This document shows, piece after piece, positions 15,791 through 23,520 of a stretch of 50,304 nucleotides of DNA. Numbering within the stretch: position 1 is the first letter of the stretch; the number at the start of each line of letters is the position of its first letter. The notes beneath the pieces were generated by a model. It was not told the DNA's origin and searched no databases. It worked only from the letters and a program-made list of their open reading frames with translations. Source of the stretch: an uncultured Clostridia bacterium (lineage in GTDB: Bacteria > Bacillota > Clostridia > Oscillospirales > Oscillospiraceae); contig CALBGG010000027.1 in assembly GCA_937893605.1 (NCBI GenBank), forward strand, positions 1 through 50,304, given 5' to 3'. The translations under genes were made by a program, and so were the position numbers.

Positions 15791-16555
15791 ATGAGCTTTT
15801 TTAACGATGTTATAAATATAGTTGTCAAATACTATCCTCAGCTGCTTGACGGCGTGGGCAACACCATGCTGATCGCGCTCATCGGCACGGTTGCCGGTCT
15901 CGTGATCGGTCTTCTGACCGGCGTTGTACGCACAGCTCCGCTGTCGAAAAACGCGGTGCTGCGCGTGCTGCACAAGATCCTCAACGCCATCATCGCCGTG
16001 TATGTCGAGATATTCCGCGGCACGCCCATGATGGTGCAGGCAATGGTCATCTACTGGGGCTATGCCTTCGCAACCGGCGGCAGCACCCTGCCGCTTATCC
16101 CATCCGGCATCCTGATCGTTTCGATAAATACCGGCGCATATATGGCCGAGATCGTCCGCGGCGGCATAATCTCCATCGACAAGGGGCAGTTCGAGGGCGC
16201 AATGAGCATCGGCATGACGCATTCGCAGACCATGCTCAAGGTCATCATCCCCCAGGTCATGCGCAACATCCTCCCATCGGTCAGCAACGAGTTCGTCATA
16301 AACATCAAGGATACCTCGGTGCTTAACGTCATCGGCGTAACGGAGCTGTACTACTTCGCCGGAATCATAAAGCGCCAGAGCTTTGAGACGTTCCAGACCT
16401 ATCTTGTTGTCTGCGTCATCTACTTCATTCTGACCTTTACGATCACGCGGCTGCTGCGCCGGGTAGAGCGCAGGCTCGACGGCGGCGACAGCTATGTCAT
16501 ATTCGGCTCGCAGTCTGACAGCGCGGCCGAGATACATATAAGCAGGGAGGCGTAA
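15791..16555 (+). CDS. Amino-acid ABC transporter permease, HisM/GlnP type
   Basis: 254 residues, about five membrane helices. It has the polar amino-acid permease landmarks VEIFRGTPMMVQAM (about residues 74-87) and an EAA-type coupling loop GAMSIGMTHSQTMLKVIIPQ (about 136-155), which contacts the ATPase. The gene begins 24 bases after the binding-protein stop and ends three bases before the ATPase start, so the three genes form one operon under the lysine riboswitch. Lysine uptake is inferred from that control. The ribosome site is weak (AGGACC). Confidence 0.9.
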   Translation: MSFFNDVINIVVKYYPQLLDGVGNTMLIALIGTVAGLVIGLLTGVVRTAPLSKNAVLRVLHKILNAIIAVYVEIFRGTPMMVQAMVIYWGYAFATGGSTLPLIPSGILIVSINTGAYMAEIVRGGIISIDKGQFEGAMSIGMTHSQTMLKVIIPQVMRNILPSVSNEFVINIKDTSVLNVIGVTELYYFAGIIKRQSFETFQTYLVVCVIYFILTFTITRLLRRVERRLDGGDSYVIFGSQSDSAAEIHISREA

Positions 16556-16558
16556 GAC

Positions 16559-17299
16559 ATGGCCGAAAAAGTAATCGAACTCGTTCATCTTCAAAAGCAG
16601 TTCGGCGAGAACACCGTCCTGCGCGATATAAACCTGAGCGTATCCAAGGGCGAGGTGCTCAGCATCATCGGCGCATCCGGCTCGGGCAAGTCAACGATGC
16701 TCAGATGCATAAACCTGCTCGAGACCCCGAGCTCCGGGCAGATACTCTATCACGGCAGGGATATCACCTCGCACGATATTAACCTTTCGCAGTACCGCGC
16801 AAAGGTCGGCATGGTGTTTCAGAGCTTTAATCTGTTTAACAACATGACGGCGCTGAACAACTGCATTACCGGCCAGGTATCGGTTTTAAAGCGCAGCCGC
16901 GAGGAGGCCGAGGCGACGGCGATGAAATACCTTGAGCGCGTCGGCATGGCGCCGTACATTAACGCGCGCCCCTCGCAGCTCTCGGGCGGGCAGAAGCAGC
17001 GCGTCGCAATTGCCCGTGCGCTCGCGATGGAGCCGGAGGCACTGCTGTTCGACGAACCGACGAGTGCGCTCGATCCGCAGATGGTCGGCGAGGTGCTCGA
17101 CGTTATGCGTTCGCTTGCCGACGACGGTCTGACGATGATAGTCGTCACCCATGAGATGGCCTTCGCACGCGACGTGTCAACAAACGTCGTGTTCATGTCC
17201 GGCGGCGTCATCTGCGAGGAGGGCAAGCCCCGCGACATATTCGAAAATCCGCAGAACGACAAGACAAAGGAATTTCTGTCGCGTTTCCTGCATGGCTGA
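16559..17299 (+). CDS. Amino-acid ABC transporter ATP-binding protein
   Basis: 246 residues, a single nucleotide-binding domain of the GlnQ/HisP group. Walker A is GASGSGKST (residues 38-46), the signature is LSGGQKQR, Walker B is LLFDEPTSALD, and the switch His lies in VVTHEM. It powers the adjacent permease, probably as a dimer on the cytoplasmic face. The AGGGAGG ribosome site lies inside the end of the permease gene. A terminator follows seven bases after the stop, ending the operon. Confidence 0.94.
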   Translation: MAEKVIELVHLQKQFGENTVLRDINLSVSKGEVLSIIGASGSGKSTMLRCINLLETPSSGQILYHGRDITSHDINLSQYRAKVGMVFQSFNLFNNMTALNNCITGQVSVLKRSREEAEATAMKYLERVGMAPYINARPSQLSGGQKQRVAIARALAMEPEALLFDEPTSALDPQMVGEVLDVMRSLADDGLTMIVVTHEMAFARDVSTNVVFMSGGVICEEGKPRDIFENPQNDKTKEFLSRFLHG

Positions 17300-17305
17300 A
17301 TATTT

Positions 17306-17336
17306 AAAGCGCACTGTCAAAATGACGGTGCGCTTT
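17306..17336 (+). terminator. Terminator of the amino-acid ABC operon
   Basis: AAAGCGCACTGTCA (17306-17319) pairs with TGACGGTGCGCTTT (17323-17336), 14 pairs with one G-U and an AAA loop, followed by CAATTTG. Confidence 0.7.
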
Positions 17337-17357
17337 CAATTTGCCTTGACATATGCG

Positions 17358-17391
17358 TTCAACGCAGCATGAGCAAACTACAGCCTGACAG
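17358..17391 (-). repeat. Dispersed 34-38 nt motif, copy 2
   Basis: On the minus strand: CTGTCAGGCTGTAGTTTG then CTCATGCTGCGTTGAA. It resembles the blocks at 17451-17488 and 22759-22794. Confidence 0.5.
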
Positions 17392-17415
17392 AGGATATTT
17401 TCGTTCAGGCAAGGC

Positions 17416-17457
17416 GAAGCCCACAGGACAATACTTTTTGTATGGCCTGTGGGCTTC
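17416..17457 (-). terminator. Long hairpin after prfB
   Basis: GAAGCCCACAGG (17416-17427) pairs perfectly with CCTGTGGGCTTC (17446-17457), with an inner ATAC/GTAT pair. It lies 28 bases past the prfB stop. There is no clear T-run on the minus strand, so it may be a stability element instead. Confidence 0.45.
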
Positions 17458-17488
17458 AACGCAGCATGAGCGGAAATAGACCTGTCAG
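17451..17488 (-). repeat. Dispersed 34-38 nt motif, copy 1, at the prfB stop
   Basis: Minus strand: CTGACAGGTCTATTTCCG then CTCATGCTGCGTTGAAGCCC. It begins at the prfB stop codon and shares about 16 identical bases (CTCATGCTGCGTTGAA) with copy 2. Confidence 0.5.
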
Positions 17489-18591
17489 GAGCCGGCTTTC
17501 ATGGCGAGGAAGGCGTTTATAAATCCGTCTATGTCGCCGTCCATAACGTTTTGAATGTTACCGTTTTCATAGCCGGTGCGGTGATCCTTGGCAAGAGTGT
17601 AGGGCATGAAAACGTAGGAGCGGATCTGGCTGCCCCATTCGATCTTCTGCTGAACGCCCTTGATATCGCTGATCTTTTCAAGATGCTCGCGCTCCTTGAT
17701 CTCGGCAAGGCGTGCGCGGAGCATGTTGCGGCAGTTTTCGAGGTTCTGGAAATGGCTTCGCTCGACCTGCGAGGACACGACAATGCCTGTCGGGATATGG
17801 GTCAGGCGAACGGCGGAGGAGGTTTTGTTGACCTTCTGGCCGCCGGCGCCGGAGGAGCGGTAAACGTCCATTTTGATGTCCTCATCGCGCAGCTCGATCT
17901 CGTTATCGTCGCTTATCTCGGGCATGACCTCGACAGCGGCGAACGAGGTGTGGCGGCGGCCCGACGAATCAAACGGCGATATGCGCACAAGTCGATGGAT
18001 GCCGTGCTCGCTTTTTAAAAAGCCGTAGGCGTTCTCTCCCTCGATCATGATGGTCGCGCTTTTTATTCCGGCCTCGTCACCATCAAGATAATCCATAAGT
18101 TTGACCGTATAGCCGTGACGGTCGGCCCACATATTGTACATGCGGTAGAGCATCTGCGTCCAGTCCTGCGCCTCGGTGCCGCCTGCGCCCGCGTGGAAGG
18201 TGAGGATGGCGTTGTTGGCGTCGTACTCGCCGGTCAGCAGCGTGCCCAGGCGCGTCTCTTCAAGCTTCTTTTCAAACTCCGCGTACTCGCTCTGGAGCTC
18301 GGGCAGCATCGAGTCGTCATCCTCCTCTATGGCCATTTCGCACAGCGCCATCAGATCGTCCCAGCCGGAGCAGAGCTTCTGATAGTTTTCAACCTTGCTC
18401 TTGAGTTGCTTTAAGCGCTTCTGCACGCGCTGAGATTTCTCAACGTCGTTCCAGAAGCCGTCGCGTGTGCTCTGACCCTCGAGCTCCTCGATCTCCTTCT
18501 CGGCAGACTCAAGGTGCAGCGCATCGCGCAGCGAGTCGAGCGTAGGCTTCAGGCCGTTCAGTTTTCCTTTATACTCTTCAAACTCTATCAT
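17485..18591 (-). CDS. prfB: Peptide chain release factor 2
   Basis: 368 residues from the second ATG, chosen because GAGGA is then nine bases away; an ATG at 18600 directly abuts the ribosome site. The class is set by the SPF tripeptide (SPFDSSGRRHTSF), which reads UGA and UAA, and by the GAGGQKVNKT catalytic loop that triggers peptide release. The gene is a single open frame: the programmed +1 frameshift with internal UGA found near codon 25 in many prfB genes is absent. Promoter at 18624-18651. Confidence 0.95.
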   Translation of the reverse strand: MIEFEEYKGKLNGLKPTLDSLRDALHLESAEKEIEELEGQSTRDGFWNDVEKSQRVQKRLKQLKSKVENYQKLCSGWDDLMALCEMAIEEDDDSMLPELQSEYAEFEKKLEETRLGTLLTGEYDANNAILTFHAGAGGTEAQDWTQMLYRMYNMWADRHGYTVKLMDYLDGDEAGIKSATIMIEGENAYGFLKSEHGIHRLVRISPFDSSGRRHTSFAAVEVMPEISDDNEIELRDEDIKMDVYRSSGAGGQKVNKTSSAVRLTHIPTGIVVSSQVERSHFQNLENCRNMLRARLAEIKEREHLEKISDIKGVQQKIEWGSQIRSYVFMPYTLAKDHRTGYENGNIQNVMDGDIDGFINAFLAMKAGS

Positions 18592-18623
18592 TGTAATCAT
18601 TCCTCAATAAAAATAGCTAAAAT

Positions 18624-18651
18624 ATTATACACTAAACCATCTAATATGTAA
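18624..18651 (-). promoter_or_regulatory. Promoter of prfB
   Basis: Minus strand: TTACAT (18651-18646), 16-base spacer, TATAAT (18629-18624), about 33 bases before the start. Confidence 0.5.
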
Positions 18652-18656
18652 ATGTC

Positions 18657-18946
18657 TTTTTAATAGCGCATTGAGAATGTTCCTATACGCTTATTGCGGC
18701 AGCCCGGTATCGAAACTGCAGGCAAAACCGTGAAACTGCCGCCTTCCGCAAGGGCGGTGCAGAATTTTGCGGTTGCACGGTTCGAAAGCCGCGGAGAAGA
18801 CCTCCGCAAGCGGAACAGGCAAGCCTGTTCCCTACAAAATGCGGCGCAGTGCCGTATGGCGGTGCAGAAACGGTTTATTCCGCAGTTACGACACCGGGCT
18901 GCCGCAATAAGCGTATGCGTAGTTGCGTAAATGCGCCTCTGAAAAA
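18657..18946. repeat. Inverted-repeat element, copy B (best preserved ends)
   Basis: Left end TTTTTAATAGCGCATT...ATACGCTTATTGCGGCAGCC, then CGGTATCGA. The inverse complement of the right end reads TTTTTCAGAGGCGCATT...ATACGCTTATTGCGGCAGCC, then CGGTGTCG. The inner 25 or so bases match almost perfectly. The interior has hairpins such as CCGCCTT/AAGGGCGG and GGAACAGGC/GCCTGTTCC. It is about 290 bp with no transposase frame. It ends four bases before the -35 box of the transketolase promoter. Confidence 0.78.
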
Positions 18947-18949
18947 GAT

Positions 18950-18978
18950 TTGACTTTACCTTGGGATTGTTCTATATT
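18950..18978 (+). promoter_or_regulatory. Promoter of the transketolase-galK-mscS operon
   Basis: TTGACT (18950-18955), 17-base spacer, TATATT (18973-18978), about 70 bases before the first start. The -35 box directly follows the right end of repeat copy B. Confidence 0.65.
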
Positions 18979-19048
18979 ATATAATGATAAAAAATGTAGT
19001 TTTAAGGCGAAAAGAAAAGAGAAAATTATCAAACGGAGGACAGAAAAC

Positions 19049-19882
19049 ATGGCTTTAACTGCTGAGCGCCTTGCAGAACTCAACGAGCTTTGCAGACGCT
19101 TCAGAATCGACGTTTTGACTGCGATACACGCAGCCCAATCCGGCCACCCCGGCGGCTCACTTTCCGTGTGCGAGATACTGACGTATCTTTATCAGGAGCA
19201 CATGAATATCGACGCAAATAGGCCCAATGACCCCGACCGCGACAGGCTCGTGCTCTCGAAGGGTCACGCAGCCCCGATGCTGTACCGCAATCTCGCGGAA
19301 AAGGGCTTTTTCCCTGTTGAGGATATGATGACGCTGCGCCGCATGGGCGGTCTTGCGGGACACCCGAGCATGCACACCCCCGGCGTCGAGATCCCCGGCG
19401 GCCCGCTCGGTCAGGGCTTCCCCGCCGCGCAGGGCATGGCGCTGGCGCTCAAGCTCAACAACTCCCCGGCTAAGGTCTATGCCGTTCTCGGAGACGGCGA
19501 GCTCGACGAGGGCGTTATCTGGGAGACCGCGATGAGTGCTCCGAAGTTTGGGCTCGATAACCTTATTGCGATAGTCGACTGCAACAAAGTGCAGCTTGAC
19601 GGCACGACCGACGAGGTCATGCCTCTGGGTGACCTTGCGGCAAAGTGGGAGGCCTTCGGATGGACGGTGCTCGAGTGCGACGGCCATGATCTTGAGGCTC
19701 TCGACTTCTGCGTAAACGTCGCCGACGGCGCTGTCGGCGTTCCCACTGTTATTATCGCAAACACCGTCAAGGGCAAGGGCGTTTCCTTCATGGAGGGCAA
19801 GAGCGCCTGGCACGGCAAGGCGATAGACGACGAAAGCTTCGCAAAAGCGATGGAGGAACTGGGAGGTGCGGTCAATGCCTAA
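19049..19882 (+). CDS. tktA: Transketolase, N-terminal subunit
   Basis: 277 residues from the ATG at 19049, preceded by ACGGAGGACA. It carries the thiamine-diphosphate half of a split transketolase: HAAQSGHPGGSLS near the N-terminus, SKGHAAPMLY, and the cofactor motif GDGELDEGVIWE running to DCNKVQLDG. It pairs with the next gene, which supplies the pyrimidine-binding and C-terminal domains, to move two-carbon ketol units in the pentose phosphate pathway. The next start overlaps this stop by eight bases, fitting equal synthesis of both subunits. Confidence 0.93.
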   Translation: MALTAERLAELNELCRRFRIDVLTAIHAAQSGHPGGSLSVCEILTYLYQEHMNIDANRPNDPDRDRLVLSKGHAAPMLYRNLAEKGFFPVEDMMTLRRMGGLAGHPSMHTPGVEIPGGPLGQGFPAAQGMALALKLNNSPAKVYAVLGDGELDEGVIWETAMSAPKFGLDNLIAIVDCNKVQLDGTTDEVMPLGDLAAKWEAFGWTVLECDGHDLEALDFCVNVADGAVGVPTVIIANTVKGKGVSFMEGKSAWHGKAIDDESFAKAMEELGGAVNA

Positions 19883-20810
19883 GCAGATAAGAGAAGTTTA
19901 CGGATCGGTGCTTGCTGAGCTGGGCGATACCAATAAGGATATCGTCGTTCTTGACGCCGACCTTTCCGGCTCCACAAAGAGCGCTATATTCGGCAAGGCT
20001 CATCCCGAGCGCTTCTTCAACATGGGCATAGCCGAGCAGAACATGGTAGCCACCGCCGCCGGCATGGCGACCTGCGGCAAGATCCCGTTTGTAAACACCT
20101 TCACGGTGTTCCTTACCACGCTGGGTCTGCTCTCGGCGCGCGATCAGATATGCTATGCAAACCTCAACGTCAAGTTCGGCGGCGCATACTGCGGCATGTC
20201 CGACGCGCTCGACGGTGCAAGCCACCACGCGACCGAGGATATCGCCTTCATGCGCGCACTGCCGAACATGAAAGTCATCGCTCCGGCAGACGCCGCCGCC
20301 GCCCGCTGGGCAACGAAGTACGCCGTTGAAAGCTATGGCCCGATGTACCTGCGCCTGAGCCGTGAGGCATACCCCGACCTGTACGACGAGAACATGGAGT
20401 TCGAGCTCGGCAGAGGCGCAATAGTCCGCGACGGCAAGGACGTCACCGTCATCGCCTGCGGCATCATGGTGCACAAGGCCATCGAGGCTGCGGATATTCT
20501 CGAAGAGCGCGGCATTTCGGTGCGCGTTGTCGATATGTACTCAATCAAGCCCATCGACCGCGAGCTGATAAAGCAGTGCGCAGAGGAGACCGGCGCCATC
20601 GTCTGCGCCGAGGAGCACAATGTCCACGGCGGTCTCGGCTCGGCGGTCTCCGAGGTGCTTGCATACTTCGGCTGCGGCGTTCCGACAGAGTTTGTCGGCA
20701 TCCGGGACACCTTCACCGAGTCCGCTCCCTATAAGGAGCTTCTGGCCAAGTACGGCATTGACGCAAACGGCGTCATTGCAGGCATCGAGAAGGTTCTCGA
20801 AAGAAAATAA
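19875..20810 (+). CDS. tktB: Transketolase, C-terminal subunit
   Basis: 311 residues from the ATG at 19875, placed by GGGAGG eight bases upstream; an in-frame GTG at 19866 lacks that spacing. It contains the pyrimidine-binding domain (VLDADLSGSTKSAIFGKAHP, FFNMGIAEQNMV with the catalytic-type Glu) and the transketolase C-terminal domain (VRVVDMYSIKPID). It works only with the preceding N-terminal subunit. It is followed by the galactokinase-like gene in the same direction. Confidence 0.93.
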   Translation: MPKQIREVYGSVLAELGDTNKDIVVLDADLSGSTKSAIFGKAHPERFFNMGIAEQNMVATAAGMATCGKIPFVNTFTVFLTTLGLLSARDQICYANLNVKFGGAYCGMSDALDGASHHATEDIAFMRALPNMKVIAPADAAAARWATKYAVESYGPMYLRLSREAYPDLYDENMEFELGRGAIVRDGKDVTVIACGIMVHKAIEAADILEERGISVRVVDMYSIKPIDRELIKQCAEETGAIVCAEEHNVHGGLGSAVSEVLAYFGCGVPTEFVGIRDTFTESAPYKELLAKYGIDANGVIAGIEKVLERK

Positions 20811-20846
20811 AATTTTACCGGCCATAGCCGGATAAAGAGGCGTAAT

Positions 20847-21923
20847 ATGAATAGCTTTTTTGCTCCCGGAAGAACGGAGCTTGCGGGAAACCATACAGAT
20901 CATCAAAAGGGGCGAGTCCTCGCATCGGCAGTCAATAAGGGCATACACGCATTTGTCGAGCCGAATTTCGACAACGTTGCGCGCATACGCTCGGCGGGCT
21001 TCCCCGACATGAATATAAACCTGCTCGATCTCGACGTACATCCGGAGGAGTTCGGCTCCTCGGCTGCGCTCGTGCGAGGCGTTGCCGCCGCCATGTACGA
21101 TATCGGCGCGAGCTTCGGCGGCTTTGACGCAACACTTGAAAGCGAGCTGTCCGCAGGCTCTGGCCTGAGCTCGTCGGCGGCGTTCGCGGTGCTCATGTGC
21201 AGGATCTTTAACGGTCTGTACAACAACTCCGAGCTTGAAGCGCAGGCGATAGCCCGCATTGCTCAGCAGGCGGAAAACCTGCACTTCGGCAAGCCCTGCG
21301 GACTTATGGATCAGCTTGCCTGCGCATTGGGCAAGGCCGTGTACATTGATTTTCTGACGGGCGAGATCATCCCCGTGAACGCGGACTTTTCGCGCATGGG
21401 GCTTACGCTGTGCCTTACCGATACCGGCGGAAGCCACGCGGGGCTCGACACGAGCTATGCTCGCATCCCTGCGGATATGCGCTATATCGCAAGCTTCTTC
21501 GGCAAGGAGGTTTTGGGTGAGGTCGATCCGGCGGAATTCTACGCCAAGAAGTGGGATATCGCCGACCGCCCCGTGCGCCGCGCAAAGCACTTTTTCGACG
21601 AAAATGCGCGTGTTCCCAAGATGCGCGATGCGCTCATAGCGGGCGACGCGAAGGAGTACATGCGCCTTATGAACGAATCCGGCCGCTCATCCGAGGAGCT
21701 TTTGAACAACATTGTAACGAGCGCCACCGACGACCACAAGCTTGAGACGGGGCTGTACCTCAGCCGGAAGCTGCTTGACGGTATCGGTGCATGGCGTGTC
21801 CACGGCGGCGGCTTTGCCGGCTGCGTGCAGGCGCTTATGCCGACGGAGTATTTCCCCAAGTACAAGTCCGAAATGGAGGCCGCCTTCGGCGACGGCTCTT
21901 GCCGTGAACTGAAGCTGGGTTGA
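20847..21923 (+). CDS. galK: Galactokinase-like GHMP sugar kinase
   Basis: 358 residues. The N-terminal signature reads APGRTELAGNHTDHQKG (residues 6-22), a variant of the galactokinase motif GRVNLIGEHTDY. The GHMP ATP loop is LSAGSGLSSSAAF, and a C-terminal glycine-rich motif HGGGFAGCVQA completes the fold. The likely reaction is phosphorylation of galactose at C1. No other Leloir genes are nearby and the neighbours are transketolase subunits and mscS, so a different sugar substrate is possible. Confidence 0.8.
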   Translation: MNSFFAPGRTELAGNHTDHQKGRVLASAVNKGIHAFVEPNFDNVARIRSAGFPDMNINLLDLDVHPEEFGSSAALVRGVAAAMYDIGASFGGFDATLESELSAGSGLSSSAAFAVLMCRIFNGLYNNSELEAQAIARIAQQAENLHFGKPCGLMDQLACALGKAVYIDFLTGEIIPVNADFSRMGLTLCLTDTGGSHAGLDTSYARIPADMRYIASFFGKEVLGEVDPAEFYAKKWDIADRPVRRAKHFFDENARVPKMRDALIAGDAKEYMRLMNESGRSSEELLNNIVTSATDDHKLETGLYLSRKLLDGIGAWRVHGGGFAGCVQALMPTEYFPKYKSEMEAAFGDGSCRELKLG

Positions 21924-21926
21924 GCC

Positions 21927-22739
21927 ATGAATATTTTCGATTCGCTTTCCACGATAAAGCTCGGCGATGTTTCGCTGAGCTCGATCCTCTCGGCGCTCAT
22001 TGTCTACATCATCTGCTATATTGCGATAAAAATACTGTGCAAGGCTTTTGAAAAGATACTCGATTCGAGCCGTCACATCGACGCAAGCCTCAAATCGTTT
22101 TTCCGCAGCGCGATTAAGGCCGTGCTGTGGACGATCGCCGTTATAATCATCGCGGGCACGCTCGGCATCCCCGTGACGAGCCTCGTCGCAGTGCTGTCTG
22201 TTGCGGGCGTTGCGCTCTCGCTTGCTCTGCAGGGGCTTTTATCGAACCTCTTTTCGGGTATAACGCTTCTGACGACGCACCCGTTCAAGGTCGGCGACTA
22301 TGTCGAGATAAGCGGGCAAAGCGGCACTGTAAAGAGCATAGGTCTCTTCTACACCGGCCTTGCGGCGGTCGATAACCGCATGATCTATGCGCCAAACGGC
22401 AGCATCACCTCCGGGCAGATAGTAAACTACTCGGCCGAGGATACGCGAAGGGTCATAATCTCCGTCACGGCGTCCTACGACAGCGCGACAGAGGATGTTC
22501 GTGCGGCATGCCTCGACGCGATAGCGATGATCGACAAGGCGCTTTCCGAGCCTCCCCCGTTCGTTGCCATCGCAAGCTACGGCAGCAGCTCGATAGAATA
22601 CACCGTGCGCGTCTGGTGCAAAACGGCAGACTATTGGGATGTGTACTTTGCGCTGAACGAAAATCTGCGCGTATGCTTTGATAAGCACAAGGTCGAGATG
22701 TGCTATGATCACTTAAACGTGCATCTTATCTCCGATTGA
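21927..22739 (+). CDS. mscS: Small-conductance mechanosensitive channel, MscS family
   Basis: 270 residues with three predicted N-terminal membrane helices (to about residue 105). A pore-lining TM3 rich in Ala and Gly (VAGVALSLALQGLLSNLFSG) is followed by the beta domain TTHPFKVGDYVEI and a C-terminal alpha/beta vestibule. It would open on membrane stretch to release solutes. It begins three bases after galK and is the last gene of the operon. A 12-bp hairpin that includes its stop codon follows. Confidence 0.92.
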   Translation: MNIFDSLSTIKLGDVSLSSILSALIVYIICYIAIKILCKAFEKILDSSRHIDASLKSFFRSAIKAVLWTIAVIIIAGTLGIPVTSLVAVLSVAGVALSLALQGLLSNLFSGITLLTTHPFKVGDYVEISGQSGTVKSIGLFYTGLAAVDNRMIYAPNGSITSGQIVNYSAEDTRRVIISVTASYDSATEDVRAACLDAIAMIDKALSEPPPFVAIASYGSSSIEYTVRVWCKTADYWDVYFALNENLRVCFDKHKVEMCYDHLNVHLISD

Positions 22740-22803
22740 CAAGGGAACACACGGCTTTGGCAGGCTGATTTTCACTCATGCCGCGTTAAAGCCCTTGTCA
22801 ATC
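22734..22803 (+). other. Long 3' hairpin after mscS
   Basis: GATTGACAAGGG (22734-22745) pairs perfectly with CCCTTGTCAATC (22792-22803). The loop carries GGCTTT/AAAGCC pairing and motif copy 3. The stem starts within the last codon and stop of mscS. It lacks a T-run and may be a 3' stability element. Confidence 0.5.
22759..22794 (+). repeat. Dispersed 34-38 nt motif, copy 3
   Basis: GGCAGGCTGATTTTCA then CTCATGCCGCGTTAAAGCCC, like the two copies near 17.4 kb. It also lies directly 3' of a coding region. Confidence 0.5.
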
Positions 22804-22832
22804 GAAGGTGTAAACGACAAATAATAAAATTC

Positions 22833-22857
22833 ACGCAGCTTCCGACGGAAGCTGCGT
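22833..22857. terminator. Bidirectional terminator between mscS and spoIIR
   Basis: ACGCAGCTTCC (22833-22843) pairs with GGAAGCTGCGT (22847-22857) around a GAC loop, with T5 on the plus strand and GAATTTTATT on the minus strand. Confidence 0.85.
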
Positions 22858-22860
22858 TTT

Positions 22861-23457
22861 TCATTTATCGAGAATTTCCATGAGCTCTCCCCAGAGCTCC
22901 ACGATGCGAAAGCGCAGCTCGTATCCGTTTTCCTCGGTGATGAGGCCGCGCTCTGCTTCGCTCATGGCGTCGAGCGCCCTGCTCTGCTCTGCGGCCGATA
23001 CGCACAGCGGCGGGAACACTACGCACCACCAGTTATGCCCCTTTCCCTCGCCGAGGATAACGCGCAGAGACTTATACTGCCCTGCCGGGAGAGAAAAGCT
23101 TTCATACTCGCGCGTCGGGTAATACTCCTGTCCGAGCGTAACGGAAACTCTGCGTCCCTCGGCACATTCCTCCGCCGCTGCCTTTATATTCGGAAGCTCC
23201 TTACTTATTATCCTCTGCGCCTGCTCGGGGCTGCCGGCCTTATCCAGCATCGGACTCAGATATTCGAGCACATTATCGCGCACACGCAGCTTAAGCTCCT
23301 GTTCGCCCGCTTCATCCGAGGCCGCGATAACGTGAAGCCTCACGAGAGACGAGCTTATATCCTGCTGCCGCCCCTGCGCCCATGTGCCGACGCACAGTGA
23401 TACGCACAGCGCGCACAGCGCCGCAAGCTCCCATGCTCTGAGTTTATATTCCTTCAT
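22861..23457 (-). CDS. spoIIR: Stage II sporulation protein R
   Basis: 198 residues: one N-terminal hydrophobic segment (ELAALCALCVSLCVGTWA, about residues 10-27) for export, then the SpoIIR body with VRLHVIAASD, LKLRVRDNVLEYL, PAGQYKSLRVILGEG and NWWCVVFPPLC. In Bacillus and clostridia SpoIIR is made in the forespore and triggers SpoIIGA to process pro-sigma-E in the mother cell. Its presence supports a spore-forming host. The start lies just after the ispE terminator, whose T-run falls between a weak AAAGGCGG ribosome site and the ATG. A forespore promoter was not identified. Confidence 0.92.
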   Translation of the reverse strand: MKEYKLRAWELAALCALCVSLCVGTWAQGRQQDISSSLVRLHVIAASDEAGEQELKLRVRDNVLEYLSPMLDKAGSPEQAQRIISKELPNIKAAAEECAEGRRVSVTLGQEYYPTREYESFSLPAGQYKSLRVILGEGKGHNWWCVVFPPLCVSAAEQSRALDAMSEAERGLITEENGYELRFRIVELWGELMEILDK

Positions 23458-23463
23458 AAAAAA

Positions 23464-23509
23464 ACCGCCTTTACTATGTAATCACGATCGCAATTACAGT
23501 ATCGGCGGT
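23464..23509 (-). terminator. Terminator of ispE
   Basis: ACCGCC read on the minus strand (23509-23504) pairs with GGCGGT (23469-23464), with an inner TGTAAT/ATTACA stem, followed by T7 on the minus strand. The T-run runs into the spoIIR start. Confidence 0.7.
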
Positions 23510-23520
23510 GTTTTTAAATT

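Noticed and set aside
17346..17351. TTGACA considered as a promoter for a small RNA before prfB's 3' end
   Set aside because: No -10 box stands at 16-18 bases downstream on the plus strand.
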